Source: Dipteris shenzhenensis (Eukaryota > Polypodiophyta > Polypodiopsida > Gleicheniales). Taken from it: 64,000 nt of DNA. Numbering within the stretch: position 1 is the stretch's first letter; each line of letters begins with the position of its first letter. The position numbers and the translations under genes were made by a program. Shown in pieces: positions 11,482 to 21,944 of the stretch. The notes under the pieces are model-generated. The model had not been told where the DNA came from and ran no database searches. It saw only the letters and a program-made list of their open reading frames with translations. Location: the NCBI GenBank assembly GCA_047967505.1, contig CM106539.1; one strand, given 5' to 3'.

Positions 11482-11941
11482 CTATGTTGCATTTTCCCAA
11501 AAAGCTCGAGCAAGAACAGCATGCACATGTTCAGTGCATCCTGCAATCAAAGCACCCCATGACACTACATCCCAATAGGTCAGTTCATAAAATTCTCTGT
11601 GCACCTGAACAGTTGCAGGGATGTCTTGCCATGCCCATTCTGAGCACAACCAGCAATCATCGCACTTAGGAGACCAGAACCCATTGTGGCATCTCTGCAA
11701 ACACTGCCCTTGCATCATCTAGGTTCACGGAATGGGCATACATATTGACAAGGGCATTCCCCACACAGTAACCTCTGACTATGGATCGGCATTCCCCACA
11801 CAGTAACCTCTGACTATGGATCCAAAAAAGAGAAAAAAGCATAGAGCAATAAAGACACTCTTGTGCCATCATGAGCAAGGACATATACATGATAACCTCA
11901 ACAAGAACATCAAAAGTGATGATCACAAGTATTACTGTCAA
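11482..11941 (-). pseudogene. Second PPR protein fragment, frame-shifted
   Basis: GYCVGNALVNMYAHSVNLDD, then ARAVFAEMPQW, is a PPR motif pair paralogous to the one at 10.5 kb. The DNA phrase for GNGHGK (TTGCCATGCCCATTCTGAGCACAAC) is also shared. The frame breaks after QWVLVS and continues in other frames as WDVVSWGALIAGCTEH. A perfect 35-bp tandem duplication (11,753-11,787 / 11,788-11,822) interrupts the upstream side. It is a non-functional fragment. Confidence 0.7.
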
Positions 11942-11963
11942 TACTACATAGTTTATGGAAATG

Positions 11964-14900
11964 CTATTCTATACTGATTGATCGCAAACACATGTCAGCA
12001 ACAACATTGTGATTCTCTATGGAAAGACAATGGCGACCTAACTCTTCACAAAGCCTTGCCATCCCAAAGCAACCTGCAAAGACATCGATGATGCAATCAC
12101 CAGGGTCTGTGAATGTTCTGAGTATCCACCTACAAGAAGCACTAAAAGGGATCAGAGGATGTTTGACAATCCATATTTGTTTTCCTTGAAAGAACTTCAA
12201 TTATACCCCATAAATTCAATCTGTGCTTGTATAGGATCTTACTCGTGCAAGTAATCTGATCTTTCTGCCCCTCCTCATAAGTAAGTTGATGCAACTTGTG
12301 TCCTTTTTGTGACATGTTTACGGTCACACTCGTGTAGCACTGATGTCTTTGCTGAAAAAAGCTTATTAGAGACATTTGCACCTGCTTGTCGATCCATGTG
12401 TGGGAGGTCAGATTTTCCACGCCAGAAGATACCCATTTGTAGATTGCGAACCTAATGGATGATGGCACCTCAAGTTAGATACAAGCAAATCATGCTTATT
12501 AGACCAATATAAACAAACATTTAGGTGATTTAATGTACCTCCTCTCCATCATCACGTAAATAACCAAAGTCAAGAAGCACTGTATATGATCGATGGAGCT
12601 CGAACTCGGCCTTCTTCGCATGTGCAAATATATAGCCCCAATGTTCTGGGAGAGAGCAAGTCACGTGTACCACCCCTGGTCTGCTACAAAGTCATTGGCA
12701 AACTTTGCCACCCTTGCAGAGAGCTTGAGGGAGAATCTATTCCACTCTAAGCATGTAGTACTACTTATGAGTTCCACTGCCAAACTTGTGGGAAAATCTG
12801 CCCATACCAAGCGAACCACCTCGACACAAGAATTACCATTGTGTGACAGACCTGGTGCTTTCACTTTTCTTAAAAATTCATCAACCCTACAATGTACAAT
12901 TCAATCTCCCTAGATCAATGACTTATATTCCAAAATAGATTCTTAAATGTACGCATTTCTTAAAAAAAGAAACACTTACAGCTTTGGTGCATTCGACAAC
13001 TGAATGATATCCTCTGTAATTACATCCATATATGCAAACAAATTTACATCTGCATCAAATTCTAGCTTGAAAGCTTCAGTTTGGCTGCAAAATCAAAAAA
13101 TCATAACCAAGAAAGAGAGGAGTGATACTCACTAGATAAACTCGGTTGTTGATTAATGGAACTGGTTCTTGAAGCATGAAAATCGAGTCGTTGCTTTGTT
13201 CTCAGCTCTCGAGTCTTAGAGGACTCTATATTCTCCGATAGAACCTGCTTGTAAGAATTACAAAGGACAAGACTCTAGGTTATACTATATTTTCGTTAGT
13301 GTTAGTTGTTAACTATTACATAAGTATGAGGAGTAGAGGTCTCACAGGTCTTTTCTTGATAGCTGACTCTCCGTCCGTTGATCTAGGTCGTAATGTGATA
13401 TCCACATAACGGTTCTCTGCATCCAATTCATCCTCATCCATATTGTCTTCCATGTTCTTCTCAAAGACTGAGCAGCAAATGTTGCAAACTTAAGTATATG
13501 GTAGATACCCGCATATATAGACATTGGTCTAGATGCCTATGGAATAGGAACTTTGGAGTATTACCTTCACGTCTATTTTTCTCAGTGGGATGTACTTTTC
13601 CTAGTGGGTAATCCAACCACCAAGGACACACATTAATCTCCCAAATCGTTATGCCCTTATCTTTCCAAGATAAGGGATACATGCTTCCCTCTTTCTCCAT
13701 GTTTGTCCATGCCATGACCTCATATGGCATCCTTGCAGATGAATTGGTATCATGCAAAGACCGTATCCACCTATAATGTATGAAAGAATGTAGACATATG
13801 AGTAAAATAGTTTATTAATCATAAGAGAAAGGAGAGGGTTGCTATTGTACCACCTATACACCAAACGTAAGGATGACTCCTGCATTTCTGGCTGCTTATG
13901 TGCTTCAAGAGTAGACTTCATATCCTTCCAAAGCATAGGGAAGGCTTCTTGGAGGTGAAGTCGTCTTTGCTCTCGAGCAAATGTCTCAAACCCATCGGGC
14001 AATTCCAAGTCATGGCTTCGCAAATTGTTGATGATGGAAATCCCTCACTCAAACAAGTATTGCCAATATGTTTCCTTTTTCACATGTAGTCGAAACTTTT
14101 GAGCATCCCCATACTTAGCAGATGCAACTGGATCATTTGCACGTGCCATCATCAATTGTTGTAGAAGCTCTTTTTTCCTATTAATATCATGGCAAAGGAA
14201 AAAAATATTAGCATCACTATGGAGTAATTGTGCAAAAACATTAATTGACATTACCTATTAGGATTGAGACATGATGAGGCTAATATATGCACTTTGTCCT
14301 TAGTCGTGGCACCCTTTTGATTCCAATCATAACTAAATAGAAGCTCGAAGAAGCCATCACCATTTGCGGGATTGGCAACAGGTACCATCTTGTATGCTCG
14401 ATCACGAAAGATGACTTCCACATTCTTAATAGCCTTACTAAATTTATTAGTATACTCCTCCAGAATCATCTTCAATTGATCAAGATTTTGAGTAGCTTTC
14501 TTGATCGCACGTGAAAAATCATCCTTCCATGAAAACAAGAAATCAAAACATTGTATGCTCGATCATGAAAGATGACTTCCACATTCTTAATAGCCTTAAT
14601 AAATTTATTAGTATACTCCTCCAAACTCCATCTTCGATTGATTAAGATTTTGAGTAGCTTTCTTCATTGCACGTGAAAAATCAACCTTCCATGAAAACAA
14701 GAAATCAAAACATTATCCTTTTTGGGACACCTTTCATAGAGCAAAGGGATATTTATAGTTCGCGCAGATACCTTACAAACAAGTTGTGCCAAGACAATAG
14801 CTGGTGCTGTGTACCATGGGTTACTATTCTTCCTTTCTATTGCCATCTCCACTTCCACCCATCTCTTATCCTCTTCACTCAATAACTCAAGAAGTGAGGA

Positions 14901-16118
14901 TTTATCTGCCATGCCAAATTTTTGAAAGAGGAAGACCTCGTGCCCATATGAATGCTCTACATGCGCTCGAACAAGTCTGCAATACCAACATATATTCACA
15001 TGGGGATTACTTTCTAAAGAGGAGAAGTTAAAGACATAAATACCAATAGACTTAGTTTCTAAAGAGAAGAAGTTAAACTAGCTATACATAAAAGTATTAT
15101 AAAAAGTTATCTTACTCATTGGTTGATTTTAAGGCAAGAAGTAGCTCTCCCTCTTGAGATTTCTGCACCTCTATGAATTGGCATCTCACTTGGATATGGC
15201 GAGTTGGCATTATTGAATAAGCTACAACATATCAATTCCACAAGTAAGCATGACATAATCATGTGCAATGCAAACTATAATAGAACATTTCCTTATGCAT
15301 GATAGATTTATCAAAAGAGTACCATCTTTGATCCAAGAAAACCATGCCTTCAACCTATGATTTCCATCCCAAACAAGGAACTTCTTCCCCTTCAAGTCTT
15401 GCCACTCATTACTTAGCTGGTTGTCGAAGTCCTCACTTATTTGATTCCAAATAGGTCCCCATTCTTGACGATCAAGTGCCGTAACATAGAAAAATTGATC
15501 ACTTCTTGGCCATTGCAAGGATACTAGAAAAGGTGCACTATTTATAGCATAGCCTCTAGAATCAAAACTATCTCTCAAAACAGTAATCTCAGATGTTGAT
15601 GTTCGAATAGCCTCATTAACAACCAATCTACAGAGAGGAATCAGAGGGGGTTCAATTCTTCTTTGCATCCGAAACTGATCAAGGACATCTTGCAAAAGTC
15701 CAATTTGAATCTCCTTCCCAAGTACTCTTACATGTGTTGGAGCTTTTTCTTTTGTCTTTTCTGCACTCTCTTGCTCTCCTTGGCCTCGAGGCTCTTCTTG
15801 CACCTCCTGTTGCTCAAGACTAATCACGGGATGAGACGATGACTCTTCTCGAGTGATAGTAGCCTCAGTTTCTACAAGTGTCTCCATGTGTGGGTTATTT
15901 ATATCATTTTGTGGAGTACGAGACGTACACTCCTCACTCACAGATCTTCTTGATGGTCCTAATCTCAATGCATAAGTTTTAGTTCCTTTGAATACATATC
16001 ACAACCAACAAGGATGAGTTATATATTGCTCACGTCCATCATAGATATGCCAAGGTTATCAGTACCAAAAAGTTTTAGAATTACCTCTTGTAGTTGATTT
16101 CTTTCGCCTTGGTGCCAT
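11964..16118 (-). pseudogene. ParB-like domain fused to beta-class amino (N4/N6) DNA methyltransferase, multi-exon
   Basis: Exons with GT-AG borders and matching phase can be read at 16118-16085 (ATG; MAPRRKKSTTRG), 15985-15323, 15221-15116, 14976-14255, 14177-13851, 13770-13565, 13467-13346, 13244-13129, 13084-12980 and 12886-12539; the last part, 12470-11964, has unresolved borders. Exon 2 ends in a ParB-type box, KKFLVWDGNHRLKAWFSW. Exon 10 has LVWADFPTSLAVE (where the D/S-P-P-Y motif IV is expected) and, after a frameshift, VVHVTCSLPEHWGYIF. The 3' end has GDCIIDVFAGCFGMARLCEE and LGRHCLSIE, the SAM-binding motif. Motif IV before motif I is the beta-class order, which methylates exocyclic amino groups of DNA. 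Damage: TGA at 14,045-14,047 (Arg expected), one missing base in the G-run at 12,673-12,676, and a 161-bp duplication in exon 4. Confidence 0.72.
14391..14713. repeat. 161/162-bp tandem duplication inside a methyltransferase exon
   Basis: 14,391-14,551 and 14,552-14,713 are head-to-tail copies, both beginning TGTATGCTCGATCA. They differ at scattered sites and by one base of length in the CCTCCA(G/A)A region. The duplication repeats a coding segment (FLFSWK...EEYTNKF) and disturbs the reading frame. Confidence 0.9.
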
Positions 16119-16402
16119 CTTGTCAGGATAAAAATGCTCACTACTATGAAACCTGTATATACAAAATGTTTCAAATCCTTAAGATAGTAGAATATAAAAT
16201 GCATAAGCATATACAAATGATTCAAATCCTTAAGATAGTGAAATTTGTAACCCTTGATACATTGCAATGCAAACCCTTAAGACAATTGAGATACATATCA
16301 ATTCCTTGAAAGAAGTTCTCGATACCAATATCTTTAAATGAATGCTAATCCTAATTCAATAATAGGAAGTGGAAAAGCTCCAACTAAACTCATTGTCCCC
16401 GA

Positions 16403-16720
16403 GTGACCCCCATGAAGCGTGTTTCTGTAAAGATCCAGCTCCGTTTTTTCGATCCTGCTACCTTGTCATCTATGCGGGAACACATTAATAAAATGCAGGG
16501 CCTCCATCAAGATATACTTCACGTTGGGAAAGAGCTCTCCTCAAAAGATATGGCTATCACACTTTTGTCTCGTGTGGTCCTGGACAGCCAGTACTCTGCC
16601 TTCTACTCCTTTCTAATCATGTCTAGCCGCCTCAACACCATTACCTGGAAGGAGCTTGTATCCACCAGCTAGAGAAATACAAAGAGTGTGTGTTATATAG
16701 TAAAAAGCCAGTGTGGCGTT
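16403..16720 (+). pseudogene. Copia-type gag fragment
   Basis: The frame FDPATLSSMREHINKMQGLH, then KDMAITLLSRVVLDSQYSAF and ITWKELVSTS-stop, matches the middle of copia gag (IN.MQ.LH...LL..LP..Y...W..L). A TAG stands where Leu/Gln is expected before the EKYKEC continuation in another frame. About 90 residues remain. It lies between the two divergent genes of the MULE, either captured or nested. Confidence 0.55.
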
Positions 16721-17698
16721 CACAAAAGCATCTCACAGGAGTACCTAGTAGACATGAAGTAGCTGCTATCAGCTTGCTAAACTACATCATGAATTTCTGC
16801 AAAAAACCATGTGCATACTTTGTTTGTTACATGCAACAATATGTGATGTTTGCCAAAATTCAATGCCAAGAGAGAGTTTGACAAGCCAAAATAATCATGT
16901 CCAGTGTTTTTGAAGGTTCATCTTAAGTCCTCATATTCTTGCTTGTAAGTACGATATCATTCACATTATCGCTCGCAAGTATGATCTCTCATTCAAGATT
17001 ATCTTTCCTTACTCCTAGTACGTATGATATCATTAGCATAATAAAATAGCACAATCAAATCTTTCCCCTTTTCATAATATACAAATTAGGCTCAATGGGA
17101 GTTATCACAAAGCCCTTGGACAAGAAAAACTGGTTTATCTTCTAATACCCTGCACAAGGTGCTTGCTCCAGCCAACAAAGAGCTTGGAAACCTTGTGCTT
17201 GTCCAGAAACAACAAAATCTTGGGGCTTCTGCACATAAACCTCCTCCCAAAGATCCCCCTTTTTTGCAGCTGTTGAGTAGGCATGTCTATCAAATGGGAG
17301 CTCATCCTGAGACTTAGATTCCATGCATCGTCACCACTGCTGCAGAAAGTATGGCCCATCTAGTGCAACAGACTTCATACCCCTCATATTTCAATTTTTT
17401 AGTGAATTCTAAGTAGATAGAAACTCTAAAGTTAAGCAACCCCAAAAGTTTAAAGAAAGCAATATCCAAAGAATATGAGTAAATAACATCATTAAAATGT
17501 AGAAGTACAGTACCGCTGCTACTCGCGTGAGCTTCCCTAGAGGATGATCCTCAACTCCCGAGCGAGTTCCCTCAAGGCCTAATATACGTGTGCAAGCACT
17601 CACAAAATGTCTAGCATAGTCGTAAGTATGAAAACTGCAAAATAACAAAGCCAAATAGTCGTTAGATAACAAAGCAAGTTTCAGCAACCCCAAACTCC
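16721..17698. other. No recognisable gene
   Basis: Mixed-composition sequence. Short frames near 16,690-16,880 and 17,135-17,360 have no recognisable motif. It is probably spacer of the MULE interior. Confidence 0.45.
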
Positions 17699-17927
17699 AT
17701 GAGACCGAAAAAAAGGGGGGGGCTACTGAGCCCCTCCCTTTTTTCGGTTTCATAGAGCTGCCCATGAAACCGAAAAAAGGGGGGGGCTCAGCAGCCCCCC
17801 AGAGTCTAGCGCAAACTCTGGGGGGCTGCTGAGCCCCCCCCTTTTTTCGGTTTCATGGGCTTTCAGCAGCTCTATGAAACCGAAAAAAGGGGGGGGCTCA
17901 GCAGCCCCCCAAAGTCTGCGCTAGGCT
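17699..17927. repeat. G/C-tract inverted-repeat cluster A
   Basis: The unit is AGACTCTGGGGGGCTGCTGA, then an eight-C tract, then TTTTTTCGGTTTCAT, in alternating orientation. A perfect 45-bp inverted pair lies at 17,761-17,805 and 17,815-17,859 around a 9-nt loop. Further half-units flank it. The unit itself contains a smaller palindrome, so nested cruciforms are possible. Confidence 0.9.
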
Positions 17928-19339
17928 AGACTTCTAAAGCACAACACGCCGAGTGTGACGATCTAAGAGTCTACCCATAAAATTTTATTGCGACATCATT
18001 TTTCCATGAGGAATATACATTTCACCCTGCAGTTCTAAGCTAGTTTTGTAAATTGTACTTGTTTTGTGATCCAAGAGCAGAATCAAAGGTGGGGCATCCC
18101 TGCGGTTCCTGATCGTGGTCTGAATTCAAAGATGCAACTCAGAAAGGACCTCCTCGTCCAGGAATAGGGCTAGAGTTTTTGGATTTTGGGGACTCCACAG
18201 GAATTGCGAACACTTTTCCCAACTCCCTGGAATTCTTGATTCACCTCGTGTCCACATTAATTGGTCAGCACTGATCCAATGTCCACCTTTTCTCCTTGCT
18301 TCTAACATATGATTTCAGGGGCTGGGCCATCCTAGAGCTAAGAGCTTTCTGTTGCGTACACAAAGTTGCTATTTCCTTCTGTTGCGTACACAAAGTTGCA
18401 GAATACAATGTTCACTTGATGCTCATTTCGATCCCTTAAAGTTAATGGTTCTCACAAACTCCCATCCCTTCATACAAAGTGCAAGTGCTAATGCGTGAGA
18501 ATGAGACCTCAGGAAGGCATTCGAATGGATATGCGGCTAGCACTATGTTAGATGCTCCCCTCAAACTTTCGCATCATTCTATTTCCGTTTCCACGACTCC
18601 ACACTTGGCTGCCTCCTCGCAGATTAGCAAAGCACCTTCTATATCATTTTTCCAATCATCTAAGCTTCATTCTTCCACACTTAGATGTGGCTTCCTTCTA
18701 GCTTTGTTCATTTCATGAGCGTAGAACGATGCTGTAAATGATGAACTTTACTTTGCAGCCAATGTGCTCAAAATCTCAAGGTTGTCACGGTACCTACCAT
18801 CGCTTTGTAGTTCATATCAATGCCCTTTTCACTCTAAGCCAAACGGAAGTGCTCTGGTAGTTGAGTACAATCCTGAGAAACACGATCTCCGAACCTCCAA
18901 CGAATGGTAGTTTTTAAGAATCGTCTCCTCTCTTTACGGCTCCAGCAACAGTATGAAGTGAATGAAATATCTGGTTTTTGTGCGGATCATCGATGTCATT
19001 CCTTACCTTCCTCTAAAACTTCACACCTCTCCCAGAGAGATTACACATCGCCATGGGAGACTTGGTGTTTTAAACTTACTTTAAAGTTGAAGCCTGCAAA
19101 ATGAGGAGAAAAGACAACGATCCCAAAGTCAATGATGAAAACAAATCCTCCAATTGAAAGCATGGTAAGGAACATCCCTTTGCCTGGTTGCAAAGGTAGG
19201 CACCAAAGCCCAAAACTGCACAGCAAGCAAAACCAAGCTCTTCTCATCTCACTTTAGCAAAAGAGAAAACTTTACAGGTTGATAACAACATAGCAGGTGC
19301 ACACCATAATTTAAGGGCATAGAGAACCATACCATTGCG
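17928..19339. other. No recognisable gene; spacer between hairpin clusters
   Basis: I see short unrelated frames only. TTTCTGTTGCGTACACAAAGTTGC is repeated at about 18,346 and 18,376. No conserved protein motif on either strand. Confidence 0.45.
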
Positions 19340-19628
19340 TTGCAAGAGATTAGAGCGACTCTGAAACTTGATGATGAAGAGATTAGAGTGACTCACAAAC
19401 TTGATGATGAAGCAGCTAGCGCAGACTCTAGGGGGCTGCTGAGCCCCCCCCTTTTTTTGGTTTCATGGGCTTTCAAACTCTATGAGATCAGAAAAAAGGG
19501 GGGGGCTCAACAGCCCCCCAGAGTCTGCGCAGACTCTGGGGGGCTGCTGAGCCCCCCCCTTTTTTCGGTTTCATAGAAGCTCTATGAAACCGAAAAAAGG
19601 GGGGGGCTCAGCAGCCCCCCAGAGTCTG
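19340..19628. repeat. Direct repeat plus G/C-tract inverted-repeat cluster B
   Basis: GATTAGAG(C/T)GACTC followed by AAACTTGATGATGAAG is repeated at about 19,349 and 19,381. From 19,425 the same G/C-tract unit as in cluster A occurs four times in alternating orientation, one copy carrying point changes (TTTTTTTGG, GAGATCAG). Confidence 0.85.
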
Positions 19629-19635
19629 CGCTAGC

Positions 19636-19935
19636 ATGGGATGAAGACGGGCCTGTTGTTGTTTGCATTACAAACCGAAAAAAGGGGGGGCTCAGCAGCC
19701 CCCCCCTTTTTTCGGTTTCATAGAGCTGCTGAAAGCCCATGAAACCGAAAAAAGATGGGGGCTTAGCAGCCCCCCAGAGTCCTAGCGCAGACTCTGGGGG
19801 GCTGCTAAGCCCCCATCTTTTTTCGGTTTCATGGGCTTTCAGCAGCTCTATGAAACCGAAAAAAGGGGGGGGCTGCTGAGCCCCCCCTTTTTTCGGTTTG
19901 TAATGCAAACAACAACAGGCCCGTCTTCATCCCAT
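19636..19935. repeat. 300-bp palindrome with 145-bp arms and 10-nt loop
   Basis: The left arm is 19,636-19,780, the loop CCTAGCGCAG (19,781-19,790), the right arm 19,791-19,935. I find no mismatch between the arms, including the unequal 7/8-base G and C tracts. The outer ends carry unique sequence (ATGGGATGAAGACGGGCC and its complement), so this is an inverted duplication of a larger unit, not only of the G/C repeat. Confidence 0.92.
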
Positions 19936-20337
19936 TGCTTGGATCAGAAGACGGTGGAAGCTTTGAGAAGTTTGTCTACATTCTAACAGCTACACCCCTA
20001 TCACCCTTCTAAAACCTTCACAGTCCGAAAAATGAAAGATTTCTTTGCAGCACAAAAGCGGACATAAAATTGCAGTTACAGACTAAAATACCAAATATTG
20101 TACCCTTCTCAAGATGCCTCGTTCCGAATCTTCGCTACAATCACTGATGCGTCTCCAGATAACTATTACCCTTTCGCTTTTGAACAATCACATTCACTGT
20201 GTCATCAGAAAACATCGTATAGACATTTAACAAAACGCTCTATCACGCAACGACGATCTGACGGTTTCCAATTTCCCTCTACGTCTACGAACTAGCATCT
20301 CGACGAACACTTCCTACATGCCGTAGAGACCCTTTGA

Positions 20338-20632
20338 TAGGGGACGAAGGAGGGAGGAGAGTGGAAAGAGGGAGGAGGGAGGAGGGAGCCAAGATAGGGG
20401 GACGAAGGAGGGAGGAGGGAGCCAAGATAGGGGACGAAGGAGGGAGGAGAGTGGAAAGAGGGAGGAGATAGGAGGATAGGTGGAAGGAGATAGGAGAGAG
20501 CCGAGAGTGGAAAGAGGGAGGAGAGAGCCGAGAGTGGAAGGAGGGAGGAGAGAGCCGAGAGTGGAAGGAGGGAGGAGAGTGGAAGGAGGGAGGAAAGAGC
20601 CGAGAGAGGGGACGAAGGAGGGAGGAGAGAGG
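20338..20632 (+). repeat. Purine-rich minisatellite (GGGACGAAGGAGGGAGGAG type)
   Basis: Imperfect tandem units of GGGACGAAGGAGGGAGGAG, GAGCCGAGAGTGGAA and GGAAGGAGGGAGGAG run for almost 300 bases with nearly no pyrimidines on the plus strand. The long open frames across it are compositional artefacts. Confidence 0.85.
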
Positions 20633-21640
20633 TCGACCTTATCCCGTGGTGCTTGCGTATTATACTCATCGTATCACTGAATTGCCCTTCATCGTTAAAT
20701 TGATTTGGGTACCTTGGTTCGCAATCACCTACATTTTCTACTCATCATAGACTCGGTTAATCGGGCCGTATTCAACAGGATATTTTATTTAAGTTAGAGG
20801 GGAAGATCAGTGCAAAGCAAGAACCAAATGGCGGAGTTGATCTACCGAAATTACTATCATCCTAGGTGAGAGACCCATTCGACAATGCAATTAGTTTCTT
20901 TGTTCTCTGTGTGGCTTGAAGCTATCAATGATGAAACAAAACGGTGGCTCATCCCTCGATACCATCGCAAGCAAGGATGTCTCCAAAGCGTCATCAGTGT
21001 GCGATCGGCCAGCGTGCATCGATGATGTACCCACTGTCTTCCTGCTAGATAGCCCACGTTGTTTTGAATGCTAGATAGCCCACGTTGTTTTGAAGGAGTC
21101 TCTCCTTCATCTCTCTCCAATCATTAATCGTCCCTATAATAGCATGTGGCTTTTAAGGCTTAAGATTGTGGCATCCTGGCATAATCCAAGTTTGTGAAAG
21201 AATCTCGGCCGCCACCTTTCTCACCATCATTCCAGCTCAATGGGTTGTAATGACGGCCACATGGCTACTTCTCATTGTGGTGTCAGGGCATCATCGACAT
21301 TGGAATTAGCTCAAACACCACCTATTTCACAATCCTCTACCCATTCTCTATCCATTTTCAATATTTGCACTCTGCTTTCTCGTGACCACGCATCCTGATA
21401 CTACTCTCTTGTCATTTTCTCCTCTTCATTCTCTCCCACCATTACTTTCTAAGTCTCTTGGGTTGCCTTCTAGCTTTGCATCACACTGCATTTCTCTCTT
21501 TCATCCCTTCTTATTTTCATGATCCGTGTTGGGTTATCATCCCTCTACTCTCAATGCCATGTTGGATTACCATCCCTTTGCTCTCAAGATTGTCTGTATT
21601 CTCTGACCTCCTCTAATAACCACTTTCACTGAGCTCCCTC
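20633..21640. other. No recognisable gene; contains a 26-bp perfect duplication
   Basis: TGCTAGATAGCCCACGTTGT plus TTTGAA occurs at 21,043-21,068 and again directly at 21,069-21,094. The region lies upstream of the transposase and may hold its promoter, but I can point to no specific element. Confidence 0.45.
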
Positions 21641-21670
21641 TGTCTTTGGTACCTTTTGTTGTGTCATCCA

Positions 21671-21920
21671 AAATGGCTACAGAAGAGGCTTCTATTGAAT
21701 GGCTTATTGAAGGAGTGAATCTATCACACTCTATCCCGCTCAAGGATGGAATAAGGATTGTTAGTAAACATTTCCTTCAAAGCCTTCTTCCCCATACGCA
21801 CAAGCTCATCTACTTAAGGAAGTCATTGAAGGTGAAGCAACAATGAAGGTAAAGTTTTCATCTGAGTGGGATATTGATGGTCAAGAGCATTACGTACTGG
21901 ATGCCTCCTTGACTTAAAGG
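21671..21920 (+). CDS. Possible leader exon(s) or upstream ORF of the MULE transposase
   Basis: ATG at 21,671 opens a 58-codon frame (MATEEASIEWLIEGVNLSHS...). A second short frame from ATG at 21,845 reads MKVKFSSEWDIDGQEHYVLD and stops at a TAA before AG/GTATGC. Either could be a 5' exon joined to the main ORF at 21,945 or a separate short peptide. No motif is recognisable. The main ORF has its own ATG. Confidence 0.3.
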
Positions 21921-21944
21921 TATGCTCTCATCCACAATACAATC

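Noticed and set aside
20292-20680. Leu/Ser/Pro-rich 125-codon frame
   Set aside because: Encoded by the GGGAGGAG minisatellite; no independent motif.
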